The translations under genes and the position numbers were made by a program. Below the pieces are notes generated by a model. It was not told where the DNA came from. It saw only the letters and a list, made by a program, of their open reading frames with translations, and ran no database searches. 64,000 bases of DNA from Mesorhizobium qingshengii (GTDB lineage: Bacteria; Pseudomonadota; Alphaproteobacteria; Rhizobiales; Rhizobiaceae), in assembly GCF_900103325.1 (NCBI RefSeq), contig NZ_FMXM01000006.1, forward strand, positions 62,001 to 126,000, written 5' to 3'. Within the stretch, counting starts at the first letter, position 1. Every line of letters starts with the position of its first letter. Below are positions 18,025 through 27,377 of the stretch, in pieces.

Positions 18025-18959
18025 CAAGCACTTTGCAATTGGATTCCCGGCGCCGAAAACCTGCGCCGCGAGGAAATCTTGACCTTGTAGCGTAAACAGC
18101 GCCAGGCGTCCGACCGTCGCTTCGGCGCGGCCGCGGCGACCGCCAGGAAGCGCGCGGCGGTGTCCAGGTCGCCGCGCGCATAGTGGACGCGGGCGATCTT
18201 GAGGGCGACAAGCCCTTCCCTTGTCTTGAGCGCCGATACCGGGATATTGCAATCGGTGAGTGTGCGCAATTCTCGGCGCCAATCCAGGAAGCGCCGCACC
18301 GGATTCATGGCAAAGCGGTCGTCGGAACGCGCCGCCGAAACCTCGTAGACCATCACCGGGTCTGGAATCATGGCCAGGGATGCCTTGCTCATCAGCCGTG
18401 CCCAGAACAACGTGTCCTCGTCATAGGCCAGTCCGACCGGGAACCGCGTCTCGCCGATCAGGCGCCGCGAAGCCAGCACGCTGCCAACGGCGACCGACCG
18501 TATATCGCCTTTGACATAGGCCGAAGCGTTCGCGTGGCACGCAGCCTGATAGCCGTTCGGCACCTTGATCTGCCGATTCTGGCCGTTCACCCGGCGTCGG
18601 TAGGCGCCAACGATCATATCGGCTTTCGGTTGATTCTCCGCCTGCCGCAGCAGCGCGCGCAATCCGCCCTGAAGATGCAGGTCATCGGCGTCGATCAGGT
18701 ATACCCAGGGATGGAGCGCCTCCGCCAGCGCCACATTGCGGGCGCCGCCGGCATCGCGGCAATCGGCCGGCAGCACGCGCAACGGCAGGGACAGTTGCGC
18801 CGCGGCCTGCTGCGCGACAGCCACCGTGCTGTCCGTCGATGCATCGTCGACCAGCAGGATCTCGCCGATGACCGCGGCCTCGCTGCGAAGCGACGCCAGC
18901 GTTGTCGCGATGGTGGCCGCCGCGTTGTAGGCAGGAATGACGACGCTGACCGCTCTCAA
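18024..18959 (-). CDS. Glycosyltransferase family 2 protein
   Basis: A 311-residue classical GT2 enzyme that transfers a sugar from a nucleotide donor. It opens VSVVIPAYNAAATIATTLAS, has EILLVDDASTDST, the GGARNVALAEA loop and the DxD motif VYLIDADDLH. It is the first gene of the operon and is followed by two related transferases with overlapping stops and starts. Together they may build a short glycan or decorate a surface polysaccharide; no polymerase or flippase gene is adjacent, so the product is open. The start follows a 152-nt AT-richer gap that probably holds the promoter. Confidence 0.88.
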   Translation of the reverse strand: MRAVSVVIPAYNAAATIATTLASLRSEAAVIGEILLVDDASTDSTVAVAQQAAAQLSLPLRVLPADCRDAGGARNVALAEALHPWVYLIDADDLHLQGGLRALLRQAENQPKADMIVGAYRRRVNGQNRQIKVPNGYQAACHANASAYVKGDIRSVAVGSVLASRRLIGETRFPVGLAYDEDTLFWARLMSKASLAMIPDPVMVYEVSAARSDDRFAMNPVRRFLDWRRELRTLTDCNIPVSALKTREGLVALKIARVHYARGDLDTAARFLAVAAAAPKRRSDAWRCLRYKVKISSRRRFSAPGIQLQSA

Positions 18960-19111
18960 TTACAAAACCCCGCACCGATGCGATTTAAGAACACACAATT
19001 ATTGTCCACCCCGAAACGGATGTAGACTAGCGGCCACATCGATGTTTGAGAAGCAGTCTTATCCACCTAGAATTGCACCGATGGGCCAGTTACGCATGTT
19101 CGGGTTCGGCT

Positions 19112-19996
19112 TTACGCCTTTTCGAGCACGACCGGAATGACGTCGACAGCCTGCTCGCCGACTTGTCCGCCGGTGGTTTTGAGAACGCCGACGATCGGCG
19201 CCACGTCCGAATAGTCGCGCCCATAACCGACGGTAATATGGTCGTTGCTCGCCCTCATGCCGTTGGTCGGGTCGAACTCCTGCCAGCCGGCATCGCGCCC
19301 GCACCAGACCTTGACCCAGGCATGCATGGCATCGGCGCCTTCCAGCCGGGGCTTGCCCTTCGGCGGGATGGTGCGCAGGAAGCCGCTGACATAGCCGGCT
19401 GGAATGCCGAGCCCGCGCAGGCCGGCGATCATGATGTGCGAAAAGTCCTGGCAGACGCCGCGTTTCAGCCGGAAGGCATCGCTGGCCCGGGTTCGCACCG
19501 TCGTCGCCTCGCCATCATAGGTGAAATCGCGATGGATGCGATTGCAGAGCTTCATTGCCGTGCCGGCAGCCGAGCCGGCAACGTTGTCTTGCGCGTAGCC
19601 GGTGATGGCACCATCGATGCCGGAATGAGCGCTGCCGGCCAGAAAATGGTGAGGCGAGGACGGCGCCAGCGACCGCACAGCGGCGAGCTCCTGCCTGAGC
19701 CGGCCGATATCGGGCGATACGTCGAGCCCGGGCTCGGGCCGCGACACCGATACGCGCGCGCTCATCCTGATGTCGAGCGCGTCATGCGCGCCGCGAAAGG
19801 CGATCGAGGTGACGTTGTTGCCGAAGAAGTCGGAAAAGTCGGAACGTTCATTGGGTGCCGGCGCAAACGACAAGGATGCGGCGATGACGCGCTGTACGCC
19901 GGAAATCGTCGACGGCAACACGCGAATCTGATGGCGGCCGCCGCCCGCCGCCGCCGCATAGTCATAGTGGAGATGAAGCCTGATGTCGTAGAGCAT
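19112..19996 (-). CDS. Transglutaminase-like cysteine protease-fold protein
   Basis: A 294-residue protein: an N-terminal transglutaminase-associated beta domain (MLYDIRLHLHYDY, about 1-90) and a catalytic transglutaminase core. The triad is visible as Cys in KRGVCQDFSHIMI, His in DAMHAWVKVW and Asp in EFDPTNG. No signal peptide, so it is cytoplasmic. It begins 3 nt after the stop of the ATP-grasp/alpha-E gene and is the last gene of a three-gene operon. The family includes peptidases and amide-bond-forming enzymes; in this context it is predicted to process a peptide or amide made by the upstream genes. Confidence 0.9.
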   Translation of the reverse strand: MLYDIRLHLHYDYAAAAGGGRHQIRVLPSTISGVQRVIAASLSFAPAPNERSDFSDFFGNNVTSIAFRGAHDALDIRMSARVSVSRPEPGLDVSPDIGRLRQELAAVRSLAPSSPHHFLAGSAHSGIDGAITGYAQDNVAGSAAGTAMKLCNRIHRDFTYDGEATTVRTRASDAFRLKRGVCQDFSHIMIAGLRGLGIPAGYVSGFLRTIPPKGKPRLEGADAMHAWVKVWCGRDAGWQEFDPTNGMRASNDHITVGYGRDYSDVAPIVGVLKTTGGQVGEQAVDVIPVVLEKA

Positions 19997-19999
19997 GCG

Positions 20000-22411
20000 C
20001 TACCCGAAGTAGGCCTTGGCGAGGCTGTTGTAGAGGCCGCCGATTTCATAGGCGAGATCGTCCAGCGCTTTTGCCGTCATGTCCGAAGGCTCCTTGATGG
20101 CGATCTGCGTGTTGAGCTGCAGGATCTCCTTGGCCGCCGGCGACATGTGTCCCTCGCCTCCAACCGACGGCAAAAGGCCGATCTCGGCCTTCAGCCTTTC
20201 GAGTTGGAACAGGATGGAGCGCGGGTTGAGCGGGTCGAGCGCCAGAAGATCGATCACCGTGCGCCGGCCGGTCTGCACCGGATACTGCCGGCGGTGGGTC
20301 ATCACGCTGTCGCCGATCTCCAGCATCATGTCGAGCGCGCCATCCGGCGCCTTGGCGCTGGTCAGCCGGGACAGCGTGCGGGCGATCTGGATGCCGCGCT
20401 CCAGCCGCCGGCCGATCTCGAGGAAACGCCAGCCGGCGAAGCGGTACATGTTCTCGTGCAGCAGGCCGGAGAAACCGGCGAGCTTGCGCAGGATCACCGT
20501 CATCGCCCTTGTCGCATCGTCACCCGGCGCCACCGTCGTCGCGAACTGATGGATGGTCTTCGACAGGTCCTTGAGCGCCAGCCAGCCATCGGGCGAGAAG
20601 CGGTCGCGTATCTGCCCGGCGCTGTAGACGGCGCTATCGAGCGTGCCGATCAGCCCTGGTGGGATCGCCGTCTCGACATCGATGCCGAACGGCTCGAGAT
20701 AATCCCTGATGTCGGCGAGCAGCGGCATGTCGGGATCGGACGTTTCGGCCAGCCGCACATGGTAGGCGCGCAGGATGCGCACCGTGTCTTCGGAGCGCTC
20801 GATGTAGCGGCCGAGCCAGGTCAGGTTTTCCGCCGCCCGGCTGGGCAGACTGCCCGGCCTGGTGCGGGTGAAGCTGTCGCTCTCTTGCGGCAGCAGCGTC
20901 TCGCGCTCCACCGGCCTGTCGCTGACCACCCAGACATCCGCCGCCTGGCCGCCGCGCTGCATGGCGATCGCCGTCGGATCGAGCGACAGGCCGACGCGGG
21001 CAAAGCCGCCCGGCATCACCGTCCAGCCCTCAGGGGTTCGTGCCAGATAGACGCGCAGGCTCGCCGGCCGCGGCTCCAGCCAGCCGCCAACAAAAACAGG
21101 TGTCGTTGAAAGCGTCACCGCTTCCTGGCCGACGAAGTCACCGCCGCCGCGTTCGATGCGCGCCACCAACTCCGCCCGCTCGCCGGCGGACAGCGCCGAG
21201 CCGAGCTTCGTCGAATCGTCATCCTCGAAGGCAAGCCGGGTCGACAGCGCCGGGCCAATCACCATGCGGTCGATATTGGCCAGCACATGCGCGCGCTCCG
21301 TCTCCTGGCCACACCACCACGTGGCGACGCTTGGCAAGAGAAGCTCCTCGCCCCGCAAGGCGCGTGAAATCTTGGGTAGGAAGGCGAGCAGCGCCCGCGT
21401 TTCCATCAGACCCGAGCCCAGCGCGTTGACGGTGGCAACCGCGCCCTGGCGGATCGCCTCGACCAGCCCCGGCGTGCCGATCTGCGAATCCGGGCGCAGT
21501 TCGAGCGGATCGGCGAAGGCAGCGTCGAGCCGCCGCCACAACACGCTGATCGGCATCAGGCCGGAAACCGTGCGCACCATCAGCCTGCCGCCGGAAACAG
21601 TCAGGTCCTCGCCTTCGAGCAGCATGATGCCGAGATAGCGGGCGATATAGGCGTGTTCGTAGTAGGTCTCGTTGAGCGGCCCCGGCGTCAGGATGGCGAC
21701 CCGGCCGCCGGTCTCCTCGGCCATGCCGATCAGCGCGTCGCGAAAGCGGCGGAAGAAGCCGGCAAGACGATGCACATGCATCTCGCCATAGATGTCGGAC
21801 AGCGCGCGCGTGGTGGCGACGCGGTTCTCGAGCGCGAAGCCGGCGCCGGACGGCGCCTGGGTGCGGTCGCCAAGCACCCACCACTGGCCGTCGGGCCCGC
21901 GGCCGAGCTCGAAGGCGCAGAAATGCAGGAAATGGCCGCTGGCCGGCACGGTGCCGACCACGGGACGCAGATATTCCGGACTGGCGGCGATCAGCCCAGC
22001 CGGCAGGATGCCATTTTCGACAAGCCGGTTCGGCCCGTAAATATCGGCGATGGTTTCCTCGAACAGCTCGGCGCGCTGCACGAGGCCGGCACTGATGTCA
22101 GCCCATTCCTTGTCCTCGATCAGCAGCGGCACATGCGCCAACGGCCATTCGCGCTCATTGGCGCCGGCCTTGTCGTAGACACGGTAGTAGACACCGGCGT
22201 CGCGCAGATACTGGTCGGCGCGGGCGAAGCGCTGGCCGAGCGTTTCAGGCCCCAGTTCGTCGAGCGCCTCGATGAAATCCTTCCAGACCGGACGAGGGGT
22301 GCCTGAAGCATCGACCATTTCGTCGACGACGCCGTCGATCGGCTGGTAGTGTTCCAGCAGGCTGTGGATCTGCGGCTTGCCGCGTATCCTCTTGTGATTC
22401 CCCTTTGCCAT
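20000..22411 (-). CDS. Circularly permuted ATP-grasp and alpha-E domain fusion protein
   Basis: An 803-residue fusion. About 1-480 is a circularly permuted ATP-grasp ligase (DUF404/407-type; ADQYLRDAGVYYRVYDKAG, YLRPVVGTVPASGHFLHFCA, ILTPGPLNETYYEHAYIA). About 500-803 is the all-helical alpha-E domain (DUF403-type; RAAENLTWLGRYIERSEDTV). ATP-grasp enzymes form amide or peptide bonds via acyl-phosphates; alpha-E proteins regularly accompany them. In many bacteria the two are separate genes, so this is the fused form. It lies between the DUF2126 protein (6-nt gap) and the transglutaminase (3-nt gap). Comparative genomics has linked this trio to peptide or amide synthesis and modification; no substrate peptide gene is visible. 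Confidence 0.9.
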   Translation of the reverse strand: MAKGNHKRIRGKPQIHSLLEHYQPIDGVVDEMVDASGTPRPVWKDFIEALDELGPETLGQRFARADQYLRDAGVYYRVYDKAGANEREWPLAHVPLLIEDKEWADISAGLVQRAELFEETIADIYGPNRLVENGILPAGLIAASPEYLRPVVGTVPASGHFLHFCAFELGRGPDGQWWVLGDRTQAPSGAGFALENRVATTRALSDIYGEMHVHRLAGFFRRFRDALIGMAEETGGRVAILTPGPLNETYYEHAYIARYLGIMLLEGEDLTVSGGRLMVRTVSGLMPISVLWRRLDAAFADPLELRPDSQIGTPGLVEAIRQGAVATVNALGSGLMETRALLAFLPKISRALRGEELLLPSVATWWCGQETERAHVLANIDRMVIGPALSTRLAFEDDDSTKLGSALSAGERAELVARIERGGGDFVGQEAVTLSTTPVFVGGWLEPRPASLRVYLARTPEGWTVMPGGFARVGLSLDPTAIAMQRGGQAADVWVVSDRPVERETLLPQESDSFTRTRPGSLPSRAAENLTWLGRYIERSEDTVRILRAYHVRLAETSDPDMPLLADIRDYLEPFGIDVETAIPPGLIGTLDSAVYSAGQIRDRFSPDGWLALKDLSKTIHQFATTVAPGDDATRAMTVILRKLAGFSGLLHENMYRFAGWRFLEIGRRLERGIQIARTLSRLTSAKAPDGALDMMLEIGDSVMTHRRQYPVQTGRRTVIDLLALDPLNPRSILFQLERLKAEIGLLPSVGGEGHMSPAAKEILQLNTQIAIKEPSDMTAKALDDLAYEIGGLYNSLAKAYFG

Positions 22412-22417
22412 CGCTGA

Positions 22418-25400
22418 TCAGAGTCTTGCCGGCCGCCGAAGGTCAAGGGTCATCGGGAAATCTTCCGCCGGTTGTTCCTCGCGCAGCACATAGCCGGACG
22501 GCGTGTGGCCGCGCGCTTCGAAGCGGGCGAGCCGCCGTGCCTCCGCCTCGTTGCCGTTGACCGGGAAGGTGTCGTAGTTACGCCCGCCGGGGTGCGCGAC
22601 ATGGTAGACGCAGCCACCGACAGCACGGCCCGACCAGCGGTCATAGATGTCGAAGACCAGCGGTGTGTTGACCGGCAGCGCCGGATGCAGCCCCGAGGCC
22701 GGCTGCCAGGCCTTGAAGCGCACGCCGGCCACCGCCACCTCGCGGTTGTCGGTGACCTTCATCGGCAAGATGCGGCCGTTGCAGACGATGGCATGGCGCT
22801 CCGGGTTGAGGCCTTCGGTCTTGACCTGCAGCCGCTCGACCGAGGAATCGACGAAGCGCACGGTGCCGCCGATGGCGCCTTGCTCGCCCATGACATGCCA
22901 CGGCTCCAGCGCTTGCCGCAACTCCAGCTTGATGCCGGCATGCTGGACCTCGCCGCAATACGGGAAGCGGAACTCGAGCTGGGCGTCGAACCATTCGGGA
23001 CGGAACTCGAAGCCGTTGAGCTTGAGATCGTCGAGCACGTCGAGAAAATCGGCCCAGACATAATGCGGCAGCATGAAACGATCGTGCAGCGACGTGCCCC
23101 AGCGCACGAAGCGGCCTTCGAGCGGGTTCTTCCACGCGCGGGCAATGATGGCACGGACCAGAAGCTGCTGCGCCAGCGACATGCGCGCATTGGGCGGCAT
23201 CTCGAAGCCACGAAATTCGACCAGGCCGAGCCGGCCGGTCGGACCATCCGGCGAGAACAATTTGTCGATGCAGATTTCCGAGCGGTGCGTATTGCCGGTG
23301 ACGTCGGTCAACAGGTTGCGAAACAGCCGGTCGACCAGCCACGGCAGGGGTGCCGCGCCCTTGTCCGGATGCGGCACCTGCGCCATGGCGATCTCGAGCT
23401 CGTAGAGCGAATCGTGACGGGCTTCGTCGAAGCGCGGTGCCTGGCTGGTCGGGCCGATGAACAGGCCCGAGAACAGGTAGGACAGCGACGGATGCCGCTG
23501 CCATTGCAGCACCAGGCTCTTCAACAAATCGGGCCGGCGCAGGAACGGGCTGTCATTGGGCGTCGCACCGCCGACCACGACATGGTTGCCGCCGCCGGTG
23601 CCGGTGTGGCGGCCGTCGATCATGAACTTGTCGGCGCCAAGCCGCGTCAACCGCGCCTCCTCGTAGATCGCCGTCGTCGTCGCCACGCAATCCTGCCAGT
23701 TGGCGGCGGGATGGATGTTGACCTCGATGACGCCAGGATCGGGCGCCACGCGGATGACGTTGAGGCGTGGGTCATGCGGCGGGCCATAACCCTCGATATG
23801 CACGGGCAGGCCGATCGCCTTCGCCGCGTTCTCGGCGGTCGCGACCAGCTCCAGATAGTCCTCCAGCGCCTCGACCGGTGGCATGAACACGCAAAGTCGC
23901 CCATCGCGCGGTTCAACCGAAAGCGCGGTGCGCACCGCGCCGCCGATCTCGGTGATCTCCTGCTCGACCCGGTCCTGCTGGCCGGTCGCCGGCGTGAACG
24001 ACGCCGCCTGCTGGCGGTGCGCCATTTCATCGGCGCCTTCCAGCTCTGCCGGAGCAGCGGTGGGCAAGATAGCCTCGCGTGCCGGCAGCGGCCCGCGCGG
24101 CAGCGAGGGATCGACCGGCACGATATAGGGGAACTGTGCCGGCGGCACATAGGGCAGCGTGCCGAGCGGCAAGCGGTAGCCGACCGGTGAATCGCCCGGC
24201 ACCAGGAACAGCCGGCCGCGCCGCGTCTTCCACTTTTCCGAGCGCCAGCGCGGCCCCGACGCCTGGCTGTTCCAGCGCTGCACCGGCAGCACATAGCCCG
24301 ACGGCTTGGTCAGCCCGCGCTCGAACACGCGCGCCATGCGGCTGCGTTCCTCCGGGTCTTCCAGCTTGGAGTTGGACGGGTCGACATTGTCAGGCAGCTT
24401 GCCTTCCTTGAGCAGCCACTCGGCCGGGTCCTCATAGGCTTCGCTGACCATGGCTTTTTCGATGCCGAGCTCGCCGGCGATCGCCGTCAGTAGGCTCTCG
24501 GCCTGCTTCGGCCCGATATCGGCCTCGCTCTTTTCGCGCGCGATCAGCGACGGATCGCTCCATACCGGCTCGCCGTCGGCGCGCCAGTAAAGCGAGAAGG
24601 TCCAGCGCGGCAGGCTCTCGCCGGGATACCATTTGCCCTGGCCGTAGTGGAGGAAGCCGCCGGGCGCGAAGCGCTCGCGCAGTTTGCGGATCAGCGCGTC
24701 GGCCTTCTCGCGTTTGGTCGGCCCGACGGCGGCGGTGTTCCATTCGGCAGACTCGAAATCATCGATAGACACGAAGGTCGGCTCGCCGCCCATCGTCAGC
24801 CTCACGTCCCCGGCCGCCAGCGCGGCATCGACCTTGTTGCCGAGCGCATCGAGCGCCTGCCAGCTTTCGTCCGAGAATGGCTTGGTGATGCGCGGATGCT
24901 CGGCGATGCGGTCGACCCGCATGTCGAAGCCGAACTCGACATTGGCAAAGCTCGCCATGCCGGAAATCGGCGCGGCATTGCGGAAATGCGGGGTCGCGGC
25001 AAGCGGCACATGGCTTTCGCCGGTGAGCAGGCCCGAGGTCGGGTCGAAACCGATCCAGCCGGCGCCGGGCAGGTAGACCTCGCACCAGGCATGAAGATCG
25101 GTGAAATCGACCGATGTGCCGGCCGGCCCATCCAGCGCAACGAGATCAGGCTTGAGCTGGATCAGGTAGCCGGAGACGAAACGCGCGGCGATGCCGAGAT
25201 TGCGCAGGATCTGCACCAAGAGCCAGCTCGTATCCCGGCACGAGCCCTTGCCGGCGGCCAGCGTTTCCTCCGGCGAGAACACGCCGGTTTCCATGCGCAC
25301 GATATAGGCGATCTCGCGCTGCAGCCGGGCATTGAGGTCGACGAGGAAATTGACGGTGTTTTTCGCGCTGGTGTCGATGGTTCCCAGGAAGGCCGAAAGC

Positions 25401-25777
25401 AGCGGCCCTGCCGGCTCAGGCGTCCGGTAGATGGCGAGATCATCCCTGATCTCTTCCGGATATTCGAACGGGAACGTCTCGGCCGACGGCTCGACGAAGA
25501 AATCGAACGGATTGTAGACCGTCATGTCGGCAACGAGATCGACCTCGATCTTCAGCTCCGTTACCGGCTCGGGAAAGACGAAGCGGGCGAGGAAGTTGCC
25601 GTAGGGATCCTGCTGCAGGTTGACGAAGTGGTTGGCCGGCTCGACCTTGAGCGAATGGCTCAACACCTTGGTGCGGGAGTGCGGCGCCGGCTGCAGCCTG
25701 ATGACCTGAGGGCCGAGAACCACCGGCCGGTCATATTTGTAGTGGGTCAGATGGTAGACGGCTGCCAGAATTGCCAT
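22418..25777 (-). CDS. Transglutaminase / DUF2126 two-domain protein
   Basis: About 1119 residues. The N-terminal 300 residues are a transglutaminase domain ([20 protein letters not shown] opening; Cys in [17 protein letters not shown], His in [12 protein letters not shown], Asp in GFDPTSG). The rest is DUF2126 ([55 protein letters not shown]), related to glutamine-synthetase-like amidoligases. ATG at 25777 is preferred since homologues begin at this point, though its ribosome site is weak; the frame also opens at 25819. First gene of the peptide-modification operon. It carries a second transglutaminase in addition to the one encoded at the operon's end, so the pathway uses two. Confidence 0.9.
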   Translation of the reverse strand: MAILAAVYHLTHYKYDRPVVLGPQVIRLQPAPHSRTKVLSHSLKVEPANHFVNLQQDPYGNFLARFVFPEPVTELKIEVDLVADMTVYNPFDFFVEPSAETFPFEYPEEIRDDLAIYRTPEPAGPLLSAFLGTIDTSAKNTVNFLVDLNARLQREIAYIVRMETGVFSPEETLAAGKGSCRDTSWLLVQILRNLGIAARFVSGYLIQLKPDLVALDGPAGTSVDFTDLHAWCEVYLPGAGWIGFDPTSGLLTGESHVPLAATPHFRNAAPISGMASFANVEFGFDMRVDRIAEHPRITKPFSDESWQALDALGNKVDAALAAGDVRLTMGGEPTFVSIDDFESAEWNTAAVGPTKREKADALIRKLRERFAPGGFLHYGQGKWYPGESLPRWTFSLYWRADGEPVWSDPSLIAREKSEADIGPKQAESLLTAIAGELGIEKAMVSEAYEDPAEWLLKEGKLPDNVDPSNSKLEDPEERSRMARVFERGLTKPSGYVLPVQRWNSQASGPRWRSEKWKTRRGRLFLVPGDSPVGYRLPLGTLPYVPPAQFPYIVPVDPSLPRGPLPAREAILPTAAPAELEGADEMAHRQQAASFTPATGQQDRVEQEITEIGGAVRTALSVEPRDGRLCVFMPPVEALEDYLELVATAENAAKAIGLPVHIEGYGPPHDPRLNVIRVAPDPGVIEVNIHPAANWQDCVATTTAIYEEARLTRLGADKFMIDGRHTGTGGGNHVVVGGATPNDSPFLRRPDLLKSLVLQWQRHPSLSYLFSGLFIGPTSQAPRFDEARHDSLYELEIAMAQVPHPDKGAAPLPWLVDRLFRNLLTDVTGNTHRSEICIDKLFSPDGPTGRLGLVEFRGFEMPPNARMSLAQQLLVRAIIARAWKNPLEGRFVRWGTSLHDRFMLPHYVWADFLDVLDDLKLNGFEFRPEWFDAQLEFRFPYCGEVQHAGIKLELRQALEPWHVMGEQGAIGGTVRFVDSSVERLQVKTEGLNPERHAIVCNGRILPMKVTDNREVAVAGVRFKAWQPASGLHPALPVNTPLVFDIYDRWSGRAVGGCVYHVAHPGGRNYDTFPVNGNEAEARRLARFEARGHTPSGYVLREEQPAEDFPMTLDLRRPARL

Positions 25778-25864
25778 GGGGCCCCGGAGATCGGCGTTTC
25801 GATCGCCGAACCCTGACACATCTGCCGGCCATTCTCCAAGCAGAGATGTTGCGGTGCACCTAAT

Positions 25865-25887
25865 TTAAGCGGCCGAAGCCGGCTTAA
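25865..25887. repeat. Short inverted repeat (hairpin) between two leftward operons
   Basis: TTAAGCGGC, CGAA, GCCGGCTTAA: near-perfect arms around a 4-nt loop. It lies beside the longer palindrome and downstream of the glutaryl-CoA dehydrogenase stop. It may contribute to termination, but no U-run follows on the minus strand. Confidence 0.5.
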
Positions 25888-25888
25888 G

Positions 25889-26026
25889 GTGTGTTGAGAT
25901 TCAGGTCAGGCCGAGTCGAAAATGGTTGATACCGAGAACCGGAGCGGAGCGTACTTTTCGTATGTGAGCACCGGAAGCGCAGGAAACCGCCATTTGCAGG
26001 CCGGCATCACCTGAATATCGACACAG
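25889..26026. repeat. Large palindromic intergenic element (rhizobial intergenic-repeat-like)
   Basis: A 138-bp mosaic palindrome. The outer arms 25891-25906 and 26009-26024 match at 14 of 16 positions (GTGTTGAGATTCAGGT against the reverse complement of ACCTGAATATCGACAC). Next come AAATGG and CCATTT. The centre has CCGG...GCGTAC and GTATGT...CCGG arms. It ends 1 nt before the stop codon of the neighbouring dehydrogenase. The layout resembles the extragenic palindromic elements (RIME class) described in rhizobia. I believe near-identical sequences recur in Mesorhizobium, but that is memory, not a search. Confidence 0.75.
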
Positions 26027-26027
26027 C

Positions 26028-27224
26028 TTAGAAGAACGCCTGGATGCCAGTCTGCGCCCTGCCGAGGATCAGCGCATGCACGTCATGCGTGCCCTCATAG
26101 GTGTTGACCGTCTCCAGGTTCTGCGCGTGGCGCATGACGTGGTAGCCGATCTGGATGCCGTTGCCGCCATGCATGTCGCGGGCCTGGCGGGCGATGTCGA
26201 GCGCCTTGCCGCAATTGTTGCGCTTGACGATCGAGATCATTTCCGGCGCCATCTTGCCTTCGTCCATCAGCCGCCCGACCCGCAACGACGCCTGCAGCGC
26301 CAGGGCAATCTCGGTCTGCATGTCGGCGAGCTTCTTCTGGTAAAGCTGCGTGCCGGCCAGCGGCTTGCCGAACTGCTTGCGGTCGAGGCCATACTGGCGG
26401 GCGCGATGCCAGCAATCTTCCGCCGCGCCCATGGCGCCCCAGGAAATGCCGTAGCGCGCCCGGTTGAGGCAGCCGAACGGGCCGCCAAGGCCCTTGGCGT
26501 TGGGCAGCAGAGCGTCCTCGCCGACCTCGACGCCTTCCATCACCACTTCGCCGGTGATCGACGCCCGCAGCGACAGCTTGCCGCCGATCTTCGGCGCCGA
26601 CAGTCCCTTCATGCCCTTTTCCAGCACGAATCCGCGGATTTCGTCCTTGCCGTTCTCGCCCTTCAACTTCGCCCAGACGACGAACACGTTGGCGATCGGC
26701 GCGTTGGAAATCCACATCTTCGAGCCGCTGAGCTTGTAGCCATTCGCTGTCTTCTCGGCGCGCGTCTTCATTCCGCCTGGGTCCGAGCCGGCATCCGGCT
26801 CAGTCAGGCCGAAGCAGCCGATCCACTCGCCGCTGGCGAGCTTGGGCAGGTACTTCTTGCGCTGCTCTTCGGAGCCATAGGCGTGGATCGGATACATCAC
26901 CAGCGACGACTGCACGCTCATCATCGAACGGTAGCCAGAATCGACGCGCTCGACCTCGCGCGCCACCAGCCCGTAAGTCACATAGTTGGCGCCGAGACCG
27001 CCATACTCTTCCGGGATGGTGATGCCGAGCAAGCCGGCCTCGCCCATCTCGCGAAAGATGCCGGCATCGGTCTTTTCATTGAGATAGGCGTCCTCGATCC
27101 TGGGCGCGAGCTTGTCGGCGGCAAAGGCCGCCGCACCGTCGCGCACCATGCGCTCGTCTTCCGAAAGCTGGTCTTCGATCAGGAACGGGTCTTCCCAGAC
27201 GAATGCATTCTTGTCGGCGGCCAT
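26028..27224 (-). CDS. gcdH: Glutaryl-CoA dehydrogenase (acyl-CoA dehydrogenase family)
   Basis: A 398-residue FAD enzyme that oxidises and decarboxylates glutaryl-CoA to crotonyl-CoA in lysine and tryptophan breakdown. Family signatures seen: [15 protein letters not shown] (FAD/substrate loop), [11 protein letters not shown] and MHGGNGI. The catalytic base is Glu377 in [20 protein letters not shown], a C-terminus typical of GcdH rather than of fatty-acyl enzymes. Arg in the SVQSSLVM region also fits. It is divergent from a LysR-type regulator, as gcdH often is, with a shared 153-nt promoter region. Its 3' end abuts a large palindromic element. Confidence 0.9.
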   Translation of the reverse strand: MAADKNAFVWEDPFLIEDQLSEDERMVRDGAAAFAADKLAPRIEDAYLNEKTDAGIFREMGEAGLLGITIPEEYGGLGANYVTYGLVAREVERVDSGYRSMMSVQSSLVMYPIHAYGSEEQRKKYLPKLASGEWIGCFGLTEPDAGSDPGGMKTRAEKTANGYKLSGSKMWISNAPIANVFVVWAKLKGENGKDEIRGFVLEKGMKGLSAPKIGGKLSLRASITGEVVMEGVEVGEDALLPNAKGLGGPFGCLNRARYGISWGAMGAAEDCWHRARQYGLDRKQFGKPLAGTQLYQKKLADMQTEIALALQASLRVGRLMDEGKMAPEMISIVKRNNCGKALDIARQARDMHGGNGIQIGYHVMRHAQNLETVNTYEGTHDVHALILGRAQTGIQAFF

Positions 27225-27288
27225 GGCGTTCTCCCAGACTCGTGCATGCCGACCAAAGTGCTCAGTGGCTTTGGGAACAACGACATGC

Positions 27289-27354
27289 GTGAAGCAAAAT
27301 CTTGGTCCGGCTTATCGGCCCGCGGCCGGAAAAAATCAAACGAAATTGCTTCAC
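27289..27354. promoter_or_regulatory. Spaced 9-bp inverted repeat in the gcdH-lysR promoter region
   Basis: GTGAAGCAA (27289-27297) and its exact complement TTGCTTCAC (27346-27354) are 57 bp apart centre to centre, about 5.4 helical turns. They lie between divergent gcdH and the LysR-type gene. A regulator tetramer binding both half-sites is a reasonable reading. The arms do not form the textbook T-N11-A box. Confidence 0.5.
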
Positions 27355-27377
27355 CGATCAATGAGCGTTAGTAATGA

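Noticed and set aside
19046..21109. A 687-codon rightward frame
   Set aside because: Runs antisense to the transglutaminase and ATP-grasp/alpha-E genes, has no family motif and is low-complexity Arg/Asp-rich, typical of a shadow frame.
22472..24190. A 572-codon rightward frame
   Set aside because: Antisense to the DUF2126 protein, no recognisable domain, start without a ribosome site.
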